A DNA stretch of 64,000 nt, taken from positions 11,427,573-11,491,572 of the forward strand of contig NC_080715.1 in assembly GCF_019097595.1 (NCBI RefSeq). Reading direction: 5' to 3'. Within the stretch, counting starts at the first letter, position 1. Each line of letters opens with the position of its first letter. The notes beneath the pieces are model-generated. The model was not told the DNA's origin. It was given only the letters and a program-made list of their open reading frames with translations, and made no database searches. This document shows positions 35,720 through 48,309 of this stretch, piece after piece. Origin of the DNA: Hemibagrus wyckioides (Eukaryota > Chordata > Actinopteri > Siluriformes > Bagridae). The position numbers and the translations under genes were made by a program.

Positions 35720-38240
35720 TGTGAAATTTATTGTATAATTTTTCCCTTTTCCTTTTTCCCAGAAAGCTGTCCATGTTCTGCAAAAGTATGATGCCTCTTT
35801 TCTGGTGTCATTCCCTTTGTTCTGTTTGCACATCTGGTTTGATTCCTATTTTCCTAAGTCGAGTGTAGTGGAGAGATGGATGAGAGAGAGACTGGGCTGG
35901 GTGATGTTTATCACACTGTGTTTTTCTCTATTATTAGATGATAGATAGGCTAGTTTGCTGTCTCTGGCTTAGTAGCTGTGTTTGCAAGACTAATCCAAGA
36001 CCACACTGCAATGCAATACTCCCCAAGCAGAACCCCCATGACTAAACACATGATTACAGGTCATTTTAAAAGAAATTCATCTAAATGTAATATTCTGAGC
36101 ATTTTTCTGAATTTCTTGAAGAATCTGTGTATATAATAAAGTAGCTAGCAGCCAAAAAGTTTTCAACTTACCAAGCCATACCTTAATGTTCTAACTTTCA
36201 TGTTGATGGATACTAGGAAAAGAATCTTAAATTACTGTAATTCATCATGCAAACTTTTTTTCAGTATAAGAAAAGGTTAAATAGGGACCAACTTCAAGAA
36301 ACTTCAAATTATATAGTAATATACTGTATAGTGCATGCACATTCTACTGATCTAAAGTGTCTACTCGCCTTTCTGGCAGGTCAGGGGGTTTAACTTAAGG
36401 CAGTCAGGTCTTAAGTTTATTTTCCATCTTTGGCTTTCCCCTTGGGTCTAGCTGGGAGACATATGAGAGATGACCTGACATTGTAAATGATAGGTCTGTG
36501 CCACCCCAAAAACAATGGCTGCTTTGTTTGGAGCACCAGTCTGAGAGCACCTTTTGAATGCATCTGAAAAGGACAGGGCGTGTGTGACGACAAGCCAACC
36601 GTTATGAGCAGCCATGCTACACCAACAGAAATGTGTGAGCGTGTGTGTGTGTGTGTTTGAGACTATCAGTGAACACAATTTAAGAAACTTACCATGTGTG
36701 ATGGAAACCCACCTTCTTAAAGTATAGAAGAAGAGAGGAAACCTGATCCTGTCAACAGTGAACTAGGAGAATTTTACACCTACAGCTACCTGTAAAATGT
36801 TTCCACCCTGAGGTAATGACAGGACTTTTCTTACGCTACCTTTTTCATTATTATGGTAGTGATTGCGCCTTTTCAAATATACAACATAAAGGCAATAAAT
36901 GCACAATGTATCATTTTTCTTTCTTTACCTTAGAAGCCCTCTCAACAGCCTGTCAGGTATGCTTCACTTCTCGGAGGTTTATTTCAGTTCCAGCTCTCAT
37001 CTGGAACACCCCATGAAGCTATAAAACAGACCTCTTAGCTACTTCATTTTACTGCACAGACTTTGACTTGATTCATACCTTCCAGGAACCCTGATTATTG
37101 TCTGTGTAACTGGGCTCCTCTTCTCTCCATCTTTACAAGCCATAGCTTTGTTTACTTGGCACAGCAATGACCCCACTTGGGATTAACACATCTAATACAT
37201 CAATCATGCTTGCCAATGATACTTAAAATCCTTTCCCCCCTGGTGTGTTATACTTTTCTTCTCCGTTGGCCATATTCAATATATCAATATGGCTCCAAGC
37301 AGTTTGAACATCAATTTGACATTTGTGATGCTTTCCATTTTTGACTCTTTTAATAACACGATGTCTGGATTTTATGGGAAAGCTTCTAAAGTCTTCTATT
37401 CAACAACTGAAGCATTTGATTCATGTTTTCCCTCTTGGTGTTATTGGTTTAGGCAGGTAAGGCAACCAGTCAAAGACCATCTGAGCAAGAGAACCTCTGT
37501 GCAGGTTAAGAGCAGCCCCATTTCAGCCATAATCAATTTACCAGTGACATTGTAGTAGTAATCCACAAAATCTTTTAAAATCTAATCTTTTCTATCTTGT
37601 TTGTTTTTCATTTTCTACCCCATTTGGTCTTGCCAATTTCCACCCACTCACTAGGTAACTCTTCCCTATCACACTACCAACCAAAACGGTTGAAGCCAAC
37701 CTCTGTATCTTTTCAAAATGCATGTAGTGTCACAGGGTAGCGTAACACACTCATAGGAAAGTTGTAGCTGCCCTATTCTGCTTTCATGGGCTCAGAGATG
37801 CCCACAATTGACTAGTGTCACTCTGACTAACAGAGGAAAAAGGAAATACCATCATTCTCTCATTAAGAGCACTAATCATTTATTTAGCATGATCTCAGTG
37901 GTATAGCCCAGCCATACATGGGACAAATTTGTTACCTTTTTACCAGAGCACTTTTTAAGGCATACTTCAGTCATTTATTTGCTTTTTGGTTTGCTGAATT
38001 ATGTGCAGCATGAAACCAAATGAGATCAAATAGCAAATGAAACAAAATGATAAATTACCTAAAGAATTTCTATTTGAAAGAAATTTCATTTTTATATTTG
38101 GAGAATAATTCATCATGATATGTAATGATATTTCTAATGCAGGATATATAGTATTTATGCACATAAGGAGAAAAGGTCTAAAGTTGTGAAAGGATACTGT
38201 GTAAAATAACTATGTATAAAATGCAATGCAGTGCTCTCTT
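35720..38240. other. No gene recognised
   Basis: Intergenic. A short GT tract sits near 36,640. The open frames at 36,404-36,678 (-) and 37,289-37,555 (+) show no domain and no splice context that I trust. Confidence 0.5.
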
Positions 38241-38299
38241 TTCCAGGCTAGCTAGCAATGAACAGCTGCTTAACATTATATTAATGTTTTCATGTCTAT

Positions 38300-38720
38300 G
38301 CCATCGCTTTGGTGAGGCTTTACTTCTCCCCCTGAGCACTTAACTGGCTCTTTGCCTGAATCGGCTATGTTTGCTTGAGTTTCACCCCAAGCCTGCCCGC
38401 TTCATGCTGCTTTAGTAGTGAGCCTCACCCAAGAACTAGGAACCCGGGCTGATCTGCTCACCCAGGCCAGTCTTCCTGTGTCTGGCTGCCTGTCTGCGGT
38501 AGCCGAGTGCCTCTGTGTGTGCAAGTGGTGTGCCTTTAAGTCTCTGTGTGCGTGCGATCATGTGTGCCAGGTTCATACAGAGCACACCCCTTGTATGATT
38601 TACAGTTCTGGATTACAAGGCGAATGGCCCCGTGAGAGACTTGCTCCATCTGAGCTTATTACCAGTTGGTTTTGGTTTCCTCCTGCTTCCCTGCCACCGT
38701 GCCACACCTATTGCATGTTT
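38300..38720. promoter_or_regulatory. Candidate GC-rich noncoding element
   Basis: Locally GC-rich (CCCAAGCCTGCCCGCTTCAT and neighbours) with no repeat similarity. A 154-codon open frame across it starts at a GTG, not an ATG, ends in low-complexity hydrophobic sequence and is not considered coding. Confidence 0.2.
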
Positions 38721-39401
38721 CAGTCAATGAAAGCAGTGTGGCTACTAAGAAATAGGGCTGGCCAGGTTGCTCTTACATTTGCCCTGTTGTTCTTTCACAT
38801 CATTTTTCATATCATTTTTTTCAAATACAAAAATGAGATTATGGTGTTCTTTGGCATCTTGTCAGTAGGTCAAATAAATTAATTGTTTGTACTCATTGTA
38901 ATGACAGCCATCCCATGATATCTCCCCATGGGCTAGTAAACACTGAATTCTTAGTTCATTTTGTTCCGTTTTGGTTTATCTGGTGCAGTAACTATGTTGG
39001 CTTAATGCATACAATATTGAAGAAATTATCTACATGTATGGGAAACTTACTTTTTCATAGATTACTTAAAAATAAATGCATGTTTCCTGAGCATTTAACA
39101 TATACAGTATGTTAACATTTAGCCTTAAATTATATTCTTGTTGTGAAAGAGGAATACAAATTGTGCAATTTTGCTATGCACTCTGAATAACCTTGAGCAT
39201 TTGCAGCCACTGTAGCATTTTCAGTCAACTATTTAAAATGGATTTTGTGGTTCCTTGAAAACATGTCTAATGGAACACTGACAAAGTTGCCAGAGATTCA
39301 CAGATACTGTATGTAGGATGTGGGCAAAATATTTCTGTGTTCAACTAAAAGTATCTATTTATATAGCCACATATATATAATTTGTATTTATAACAATAAT
39401 A

Positions 39402-39480
39402 ATAATAATGGAATTGGCAAGAAAAAACTGCCTGAGATGACATGAATAAGAAACCTCAAGTGTAAACCTTGAGTGAACCC
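39402..39480 (-). repeat. Dispersed fish repeat (family A, inverted fragment)
   Basis: On the minus strand it reads GGTTTCTTATTCATGTCATC then TCAGGCAGTTTTTTCTTGCC, the diagnostic 5' anchor of family A. Confidence 0.6.
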
Positions 39481-40139
39481 ATCCTTTACTGGGTCACACT
39501 GGATTGTGCAATTATTAGTCATTACAGTATACTGCTGTAGAGAAAAGACAAATAGTGCCAAGGGTCCTGAAAGGATATTAGGAATTAGTGTTAGAATTAA
39601 AGTCCTGCAAATAGCACACAACGCTCTACATGACGAGTTTGCAATACCTACTATTGAGTTTTGAGGTGAGATTATCTGCTGAATCACAAGGGTATAAACA
39701 ATGTTTAGGAAGTGCAAGGCAGCAATAGAATAGAAACCAAGCTTCTAATCTAACTGATCAAGAGAACAATATGTGAGATGAAGAGAAGATCAGGTACTAA
39801 ACTAAGAGTGGCACTTTTGCATTAAAACCTTGTAAAAGCAATAACAAGACCATGCATATGTTTGTGATAGAATTAGTTGTATTGGGCCTACCACATGTTA
39901 TCGATAATGGAAATGGCAAGTCACAAGCATGTTCATATGCATGTGACTTAAGACATTTGCAGTGGTCAGACAACAAACGTGGAATTTGGCCCTGATATTA
40001 TAGTAAATTGCTACAACTGTCATTTCATTTCATTAAATCATTCATTGGAGGAACCCTAGTTTAAAATCAACAGTTAGCAATTGCACAATTGTGTCTTGTG
40101 GATGGACATAATTATTGTTTTTAGTTAACAATCTAGTTA

Positions 40140-40265
40140 GGCCATGGGTTCTCAAACATTTGTGCAGTCAAGGATTCCTTTAACTGTAAAATAAACATAG
40201 AACAGATTACCTATCTATTGACTGATTGATAGATTGAACCTTACTTGGAGAACCACTCTGCTAGA
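40140..40265. mobile_element. Small hAT-like MITE
   Basis: The left end has GGGTTCTCAAACATTTG and the right end, on the minus strand, has AGTGGTTCTCCAAGTAAGG. GTGGTTCTCAAAC-type ends are usual for hAT non-autonomous elements. The interior is about 100 bp. The 8-bp target duplication was not found. Confidence 0.4.
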
Positions 40266-40499
40266 CTGAACCATATGGCCATGGCCACTGAGTGATATTT
40301 AGTGACTAACTAAGAATGCATGAAGCATTTAGTTGTTCATCATGGAATTTTGATGATATGCTTAGAAACTTAGAAAAAAATGTTTTACGTCTTTTCAAAC
40401 ATATTCTCCTTAAAATAAAAGGAAATAGAAATGGGAAACTTGCCTGGCTACTCAGTGTCGATTGGGTTTTAATTGTAAGCTGCCAGTGTTGTCCCTGCA

Positions 40500-40870
40500 A
40501 TTTTTCGCTTGACTTGTCACAGGATTGAGGAGCTCAGTAGGTGCTTATTTGCACTAATTAGTCTTCAGTGGTTGGAGCCTCTCATCTGTCTGCCAGCAAG
40601 ACCCAGACATGGCCTGTCGAGGCAGATTTGCCTGACAGATGGTGAAATCTATTCCAGCTTCCAAAATATTAACTTATTTTAGATCTATATCCTTAAGAAC
40701 GTAATTGGCTTTTTTCTGCCCTTCTCCTGAGGTGATGCAGTGATTGACTTAATCGCCAGAGGAAGCTATTCCAACTATATCAAAGCATGCTGGAGGGTGA
40801 CTCTACACCAGACTCCCTGTCTCTGAACATTAAAGGCCCATTAATGTAACAGCATACCATCAATCCCCTG
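40500..40870. promoter_or_regulatory. Candidate conserved noncoding element (best in window)
   Basis: About 370 bp of balanced composition with no repeat similarity, dense in TAAT cores and a TCF-like ATCAAAG near 40,780. It lies 21 kb past the tns1 stop inside a gene-free interval. Vertebrate developmental enhancers look like this, but conservation could not be tested. Confidence 0.28.
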
Positions 40871-40879
40871 ATATTTAGT

Positions 40880-41505
40880 AAGTAGGCCTTATTATGATGG
40901 AGTCATCATCTTTCCGAAGCTGTGTCAGTTACTGATTATACATTACTGAGTCATGTTGGCAATTAAGTAATATAAAGCAGAAAAGTTCAATTCTACTGAG
41001 CGCGCATGCCATTGTTCTGCATTGTCAGAGTGATATGCTTCTTTGGTATTTGGGGGTTATTTAATCACACAGTAATTTTTAATATATTACAATATGTTAT
41101 ATTGATGCTATGAAACCCAGAGGGTACATGAATCATTCCATTTATTATTTAAAAAATCATGGGAAGCATTAATCGAGAGGGGATCTGCTGAAGTGTAGCA
41201 CTCAGAACTTTTACTGTTCTGAAGGCCAAATGTCATGTGTTTTCAAGTTTCTTTTGAATGCCTTTCTCTATGTTCATATATTTATGTTTGCATAGAGTTG
41301 TTTAGGGTGTGTGTGCATGCTTGTATGTGCCATACATGTACATACGCACAGTACTATAGGTTATGTAATAAACCCATCTCAGAGCACTGCTACAGTAAGC
41401 TGTTATTTTGCTGGGCCAGGCCTATGCCTTAGGGGAAATGAAGACTGTGGTTACTGCACAGACATTACTATTTTTATGCCAATCCACAGATGATCTTAAA
41501 AAAAA

Positions 41506-41542
<37 letters not shown>

Positions 41543-42190
41543 CATAGCTCTCGTCATCCCAAAGCTGCCAATGCCATAGCACATCAGAGTCTAGCACCAG
41601 GCTTGCACGATAAGTTTGGCATTTGGGGAACAAGTCTTTTTGTGTGACAGCAGTGTGGAGTGGTGTCCTTCATCTCTAATGATAACTGTTGTATAATTGA
41701 GTAGTAAATATACAACTTGACACAAAGTGAATAATGTTAAAAAACCTTTTATTAGAAATAATAGCATATACAATGCATGTCATGTTATTGTGTGATATAA
41801 TAGGTAGTTCCCACAATCATGCCTTTCAGAAATATTTTACATGGATAGTCCACTGTAGGACAATCTACAAACCCTATATTCTCTAGACTGCAATGAAGCA
41901 GCATGGTAACTGATTACTAACGTTTATTTAGTAAATGTCACTGAATTCAGTTGTGATTGGGATAAGAACAATTTAAGACTTTATAAAGAGAAGCTGAAAG
42001 ATTAGGGCCATCCAAATTAGGTGAAAGGAAAAAAGGACAGTTTATAGAGTGTGTACAGATGATCAACAAAATAAACTGTTGAAATATTGGTTATTAATGA
42101 TAGGCTGGTTAATAACAGTCACCTGGGAGGATATTGATATTTTCTAAATGTGTGGTAGACTATCTAAATATAGTGTTACATGCTTTTCCT
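40880..42190. other. No gene recognised; includes (CA)n
   Basis: Intergenic. An A12 run followed by (AC)n at 41,498-41,537 is the only clear structure. Confidence 0.6.
41498..41537. repeat. A12 plus (AC)n microsatellite
   Basis: Twelve A then about 14 AC units. Confidence 0.96.
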
Positions 42191-42194
42191 CATT

Positions 42195-42420
42195 AGGATA
42201 GGTCCCACCACATGTAGTCAGAAACCACTTTCTCCTGGTTAGGGCCACTGTGGACCTATATCCTATCCTGGGAATATTGGCTGAGAGGTGAAAATATACT
42301 CTAGATAGCCATGGACACGGGGTGAACCCGAGAAAAGACGTAAAAAAAATTAACCAGAGTTATCAGTCTGCAAGGCTACAAGCTCTGCCATGATGCCACC
42401 AATTATACAACATACAATTC
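42195..42420 (+). repeat. Dispersed fish repeat (family B, diverged)
   Basis: GGGCCACTGTGGACCTATAT, CCTATCCTGGGAATATTGG, GCCATGGACACGGGGTGAAC and CAAGCTCTGCCATGATGCC follow the family B order with many changes. Confidence 0.5.
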
Positions 42421-42429
42421 TCACAAAAT

Positions 42430-43740
42430 ATGCCCAACAAAATCCATGTTTGGGTTCCACTTATACTCCATGCCACGATAGTGCAGTAATAATATGCACA
42501 GCATCTTATTTTAGCAGCTACTCATGCTGAAAGTCATATAACTCCAGTGGGTTCATTTCTTTCTCGTAATTCTAAGTACATCAGGATCTGAAATCCACAC
42601 TTGCTTAATCATGTATCAGCACCTACTTTGTCTGTTAAAGTCGTTCTGAAGTATGAAAGCCCAATGTGCTGCCAGTAGACCACACCGAATATATTTGCGG
42701 CTTAAAAATAGACTCTGAAACATGTCTGGATCCACATGATGTACTACCCAAATTGCTTTGTCTAAATATTAGTGTAATGTTAGTAAAAATGCATTTATAT
42801 TTTGTTTTACTTTTGAAAGCCCTCAAGTTTTGAAATTGAATATTTTGATTCATTCTTTATTTTCCTTCAGCTCCTAAAGCATTGAAAAACACTGTACATA
42901 TTCAAGACTGTTTCTGTTTCTGGTCCATCATTTCAGCTTGTAGAGCACCATTTTCTTGACCCTTGAGGATATCAACACCTTGGCATTTTTCCATCCTACA
43001 AAAAGACAGGAAAATATTTAATGAAGAGAAAAGCACAACAGAGGTGAATTGTGCCAACATGTCTTGCCAGTGAAAGAAAAAAAAAGTTCAAAAAAGTTAC
43101 TTAGCCAACACATTTCTGTTCACAGGACATGACCTGCTCACAAACTGACCGCAATTACACAAAATGGCTGTGTTCGCTTCATCTTCATAATTTCCTATGA
43201 AGTTGTAATTCCCAGTTGAGTAAGTGTCAGCATTAAGAAGGCTGAGAGGAAATGGACAACGCCTTGTACTATTTAAAGACCAAAGTATTTCAGGTCCATT
43301 TTCAAAATGTGCCTTCTTTACCATGCCAAGCGTTTACCAAAAGTCCCCGGAGCAGCCACCTGATACCACACCATGCCAGCCCTTCCTCTAAAATGAGACA
43401 AACACCAGTACATGTTGCACTGGTGCATTTAAGATTAAACATGCAGATGCACATTCAGCATCAGCTTAAATAAGAATAAATTTGCATTCAATGTTTAGTG
43501 CTATAAATAAAATAAGTTGCCAGGAAAAAATATGGACAAACTTCAGTCAAATTGCAGGCACAAATAGTGTTACTGTGTTGACCAGAAAACAGTCACCGCT
43601 TTTTTCTAGGTTGTTTAGTTGCATTTTTTATTAATGACCTAATGGATTCTAAGAAGTGAAATATTATTATGCTATTTTTGTTCTTTAACAGATTGCAGCA
43701 CTGTTAATAAATAATCATGCTTAACAATTTTTTCCCCCAT
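42430..43740. other. No gene recognised
   Basis: Intergenic sequence with no recognised element. Confidence 0.5.
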
Positions 43741-43749
43741 TACATAAGG

Positions 43750-44155
43750 TAATGGCTCTCACTGGGGGGTCACATACGGGTCTGTTACCAGTAGTTGAAA
43801 CTCCATAATTTTAAATATTATATGTATTATTTAGTTCTGATAGTTATTAACATCTTTAAGCTCAATAACTCAAAAACAAGTAGCCTTACAAATTATAACA
43901 ATTTGAAAGTTATTTTTTCCGAATGATAGATATGTATGGAAAATATCTGTATAGCTCAATATAAATAATCAATGCTTTATTACACATGATTAAATATAGT
44001 AATTAGCATAATACCAATCATATTTAAATAATGAGCCTAATATTTGAATAGTTGGATTATAGTTTCTATAAATCTGTGCTAATGGGTCTGTGAAATTTAA
44101 TTTAATAGTTAAAGGAGCCCCTGGCTGCAGTTGTAAAGTTTGAGAACCGCTAGTT
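43750..44155. mobile_element. Candidate hAT-like MITE
   Basis: The right end on the minus strand is CTAGCGGTTCTCAAACTTTA, a typical hAT terminus. The left end TAATGGCTCTCACTGGGGGG is a diverged match. The ~400-bp interior is AT-rich and noncoding. Confidence 0.4.
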
Positions 44156-44214
44156 AAATGACAGCAACAGTTCATGATACACAATTTGGCCCCATGCTAC
44201 CAGGCCTGTATTCA

Positions 44215-44345
44215 ACCAGTCATTCATCTTCAGTAACCATGATCCTCAGCATGTTGGACAGTGGGTCTGAAACCTATACAATGAACATTGGTGCTTAACA
44301 GCTGGGAACACACCTTGAATGCCACCAGTCAGACAGCAGGCTTCA
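44215..44345 (+). repeat. Dispersed fish repeat (family B, 5' part, diverged)
   Basis: CAGTCATTCATCTTCAGTAA and CCATGATCCTCAGCATGTTG, then AGTGGGTCTG and ACACACCTTGAATGCCACCA, follow the start of family B. Confidence 0.45.
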
Positions 44346-44349
44346 TGAA

Positions 44350-46585
44350 AATGAATGCCAGTGATGCATATTAAGACTGACTATGACATATTTTTGAGAT
44401 TGCCTGGGTAAAAATAACACCTTTCTGAGTTGTTTCTCAGTTGTATTATCACTTGCGATGCTCACATTGCCATTCATCACCTATCACGATCACAATCACA
44501 ATCACAGAATGCTGCAGCAGCACCACACCACAACTACTACCAATGAAATGAAATCTTATAATTCTATGGGATTTATGTTGTGTGCATGAGTGGAATTGGT
44601 CACAGTGTTTTGGACTGTGTTAAGTTTGTAGCAGTTCTGTGAAAACAGGTTCTACGTTCAGAGTTTTGTCTCACACTGGTAAATGAGCTGTGGTGTTTTT
44701 GGCAAGCACTACTGGCGAGAGGGCTGTAATGGCTGCCTCCTTAGGGCACATAGTGCCTGTGTTCTACAAGAGCTTTGGCCAAACTGCTCACCACTACCTC
44801 CTCCCTTACTCATGTTTTGGATGTTTCACTCTGCTCTGGCACAGGTGGTTCATATTTAGAAGTGAGAGCTCTATATATAGCCTTCAAAAACATAATCCAG
44901 GTGTATTTTTTTTGTAGAAAACAGAGGCTAATATAGAGCCAGACATAGCCTGCTCCACTTTGCTGGGTTTGTTGATGAACAGGAAAGATAGGACCAAATG
45001 ATATCTGGGACAGACTGGTTTTTATTAAGAGGGATACAGAGCATGGACAGTTATACACGTGCAGGGCTGAGTTAATATGGAATTAATATGTGTGGACAGG
45101 TCACTAGACTGGTCACCTGGGACAAGAAGTTTCCATGTATGATCAATCTGTTTTATTTATAGTTGTCCAGCAGACAAGATAATATTGTGATAAGAACTTT
45201 CACAAAGGTGCTTATTTGGTATGTATGGTTATACACATCTCAATGATGTAACTAACACCTGCTTCTGAATCCCACCTCCTGCTGCAGTACACACAATGGT
45301 CAGTCTGGGTAATGGTAGAAACATTTGTACTAGGTGGTCAAATTAGTTTACACAAATTACAGCCAATTTTGTTCAGAAGCAAGAACACAAAGGTATGTGG
45401 AATATATGCTGAAATATACTGTATACAAAGTCCACACTGCTGCCCCATGTACCTATTTTTAAAAAATCTCTTTAAATATTTAGATGGAGGTATTATTCCT
45501 TGGGAACTGCAGCAACGAACAGTGAAACATGTGTTCAAGAATTCTGACAGGCTGCTTTTGGTCAGAGGGAAACATTTCGGAAATGCTGCACTGGCCACAG
45601 AGGGCATTCCACTGGTAGTCTCTGGAAGATGATTCCCAGAGGTTATTCACTTTGTCAGACCACACCACTTTGCCCACTTCCACCCTATACCTCTAAGGGT
45701 TTAGTTAATGCTAGAGCTTGACAGCGGTGGACAGATCAGCTTGTGCATGCCTGAGCCGGGGTCCATCAAAATCTAAAGTGATTCCTTTCCAATTGGCCAC
45801 ATTACAGGAGCCTGACTGAGATGAGGCTCTGTAAGAGCCACAGAGGCACTTTTCAGGAAATTTGCTCTCCTTCTGTTCCTAGAGAATAGATGTTGGGTTG
45901 GATTTTATTGCAGGGTGCAGCCTCATGGCGTCAGGATCCCATGTCAGCCACATGCCTGATCTTGATCCAGTAAGCTGAAAATAAGTATTGTTATTTCTTT
46001 ACAGCCCTCTGGTCTCTTGCTTAATGGATGGTAGATTTTGATATGCAGTTTATTTATAATTGTTTCTTTCATTTAATTTATATGTAGGTTGTATCTCCTT
46101 TGATTTTTTTTTTTATTTGACTTGTTCATTTTTAGTCATTACCTCTATGTTTTCACTCTCTATTTGTTATCTGTTGGCAGCAGATATATGGAAATATTGA
46201 TTAAATCCTGTTAACAAAAAAAGCATTCTCTGTCTGAATGGCCATGGTACAGTGAAGGCTGGCTGCACCATTAAGTTATGCTTGGGACAGATCTGCTGAC
46301 GGCTGTCTGGCATTGCTGTAGTCAGAAGGGTGTCATGATCCCTACTCAGACTCGCTATCCCACCCTGTCTAATTCAGGGCAGCAAAGCTTTCATATTTGC
46401 TTGAAAGGAATAGCATTAGATTACATAGAGCTCAGAAGCCCTAATAACATTGAACATCTTAGACACTGAATAACACTGAATATCTTTAGAGCAATTTGCT
46501 TGAATATCTCAACACATTTTTCTACCCAGTTATCACAGTTATGAGATTGTTAATGAAAATTAAACGATTTTTTTAAGTGGCTGTG
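44350..46585. other. No gene recognised
   Basis: Intergenic. The segment 45,470-45,900 is GC-balanced and repeat-free. Overlapping open frames there (about 90-106 codons on both strands) show no domain. Confidence 0.5.
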
Positions 46586-46588
46586 GTG

Positions 46589-46996
46589 TTAACCCTTTCA
46601 GACCCTGCATCCCTTGGAATGGACATCACATGTTTTTCTCTGTAAACCAGTAAAAATGTATCTTTTCAGAATTTGAAAAAATGCCAGGTCACTGATTGGC
46701 CCCTAATCGACCAATTGCAATCAACTTATGACCCCTAACTTAATATGAGCAAGCTTCATGAGTCACACAACACAGCCATGGCTCACCTACTGAACAAGAG
46801 GAGGAGTTAGCACACTTTTCACCTTTAAAATGCTATTTTATGTCCATGGTAGCTTTATCAGTTTGCACTGTTTATAATTTTAACAGTATCAAGTGATAAT
46901 ATTTAAAGTCAATTTGAAAACAATTCAAAGTTGTAGAGCACAGGATTTTTTTAAAGTTTAATGTCCATCTTAGTGGACATCAGGTCTTAAGAGTAA
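46589..46996. mobile_element. MITE with ~37-bp imperfect inverted repeats and TTA(A) ends (piggyBac-like)
   Basis: Left arm 46,589-46,626 begins TTAACCCTTTCAGACCCTGC and ends TGGAATGGACAT. The right arm 46,961-46,996, read on the minus strand, begins TTACTCTTAAGACCTGATGT and ends ACTAAGATGGACAT. They align with a few gaps. TTAA is the piggyBac target site. The ~330-bp interior is noncoding. Confidence 0.55.
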
Positions 46997-47384
46997 TCAT
47001 AAGGAATATCATTGTTTTGTATTAGTATGGCATGGTTGGGACATTTGTGGACATATTTTATAGCTAAAATTTGATCTGAAAATATGTTTGTCATTTTTAA
47101 ATAGCTAATATTAATTTACTATACAGTAAATTAATTAGAGTATACAGTGAAATACTTCTGATGAACCTCTGATAAACCATTTGATTATAACTGCTTGGAT
47201 TCAGGAGATGATGAGACAAAAGAGCAAGATAGGTGAGATACAATTTTGCTTAGCAATCACAGCATGTTCAGACAAATGCTGCATTAAATATATTGTATAG
47301 TGAGATGAAAAATGTTTATTCAGCAGGGTATAGATATATAAGTAATTTTATTGATTAGTAAGTACATCTAGTGTGCATGTGGGC

Positions 47385-47635
47385 ATGTTTCTGTATCTTT
47401 GTGAGAATATCAGTTTGGACCTTGTGGGGACATTCATCTGGTCCCTATAAGTAAAATGCTGTTGTTACTTTTAAAGTAAAAAAGGTGTATTTTTGGTACT
47501 AAGATTAAACTTAGGTATATATTTAAATATAGCCACAGCATTACTTATAATGCATATATAGTTATGTCAATGGGAGGTCCTCACAAGGACAGTAATACAA
47601 ATGTGGTGGTGTGTGTGTACAATCCTTTTGGGGCA
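47385..47635 (+). repeat. Dispersed fish repeat (GTGGGGACATT type)
   Basis: CCTTGTGGGGACATTCATCT, GTCCCTATAAGTAAAATGCT and GTCAATGGGAGGTCCTCACA, then GTGTGTGTGTAC, is the order of a well-known teleost repeat whose two ends carry imperfectly inverted GTGGGGAC/GTCCCCAC motifs. Confidence 0.65.
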
Positions 47636-47639
47636 ACAG

Positions 47640-48305
47640 TATTATTTGTCCATATTCACTTTTTTCTTTTTTTCTTTTTAATTTTTTTTTTAATAGGAAG
47701 TACCAGATGTTGCTGGTCCAGTGCTTTGCTGCCCAGCTTGGGATGAAAAGTAATAAATGAAAAGCAGGTGAACATCTTTAGCTCTGTTAGTCATGCACAT
47801 CAAGCTTGTTATCCACTTTTTCTTTTTTCCCCCCTATTTTTTCAAGACATATTGCTTTTTGAGCCAAAAACTAAATTAGCCAGGTGACCAACGCCCTGAC
47901 TCTTTTAGGAGTTCCATAATGCCTGACAATAGATTTTTATTTAAATGGAATATGAATATAAGCTAGATCATACATGGCCAGGTCAGAATTTTGTTTGAAA
48001 TTTCGCTAAATCCATGAAGGTACAAATGCTTTGTTTCTCATTTAGAGTTTCAGCTCCTACAGCAATGTTCAGCTTATTTAAAACAGATTCAAGCAGTGGG
48101 CCATGTTAATCATCTTTTTCTGTTTTCAGCTGTTGTTTGGTTTAGCCCAAACTTTACTGCAGCAGTTTAATGAGCTGCCAAACTGGGTGTACAATTTTAA
48201 CTCAGAGTGTTAGCTCTCATTCACTCTGCTTACAAATACTTGGAGTGAAAATGGCTTATTTTGTGCTTACTTTGTTTTTTCAAGGCATCTGTGTGTGTGT
48301 GCATC
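47640..48305. other. No gene recognised
   Basis: T-rich tracts and unique-looking sequence; no coding signal. Confidence 0.5.
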
Positions 48306-48309
48306 TATA

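Noticed and set aside
38418..38882. 154-codon + strand frame
   Set aside because: Begins with GTG, not ATG; sits in locally GC-rich DNA; no domain; hydrophobic low-complexity end.
45312..45632. 106-codon ATG-started frame
   Set aside because: An overlapping frame of similar length exists on the other strand, with no domain and no splice context.
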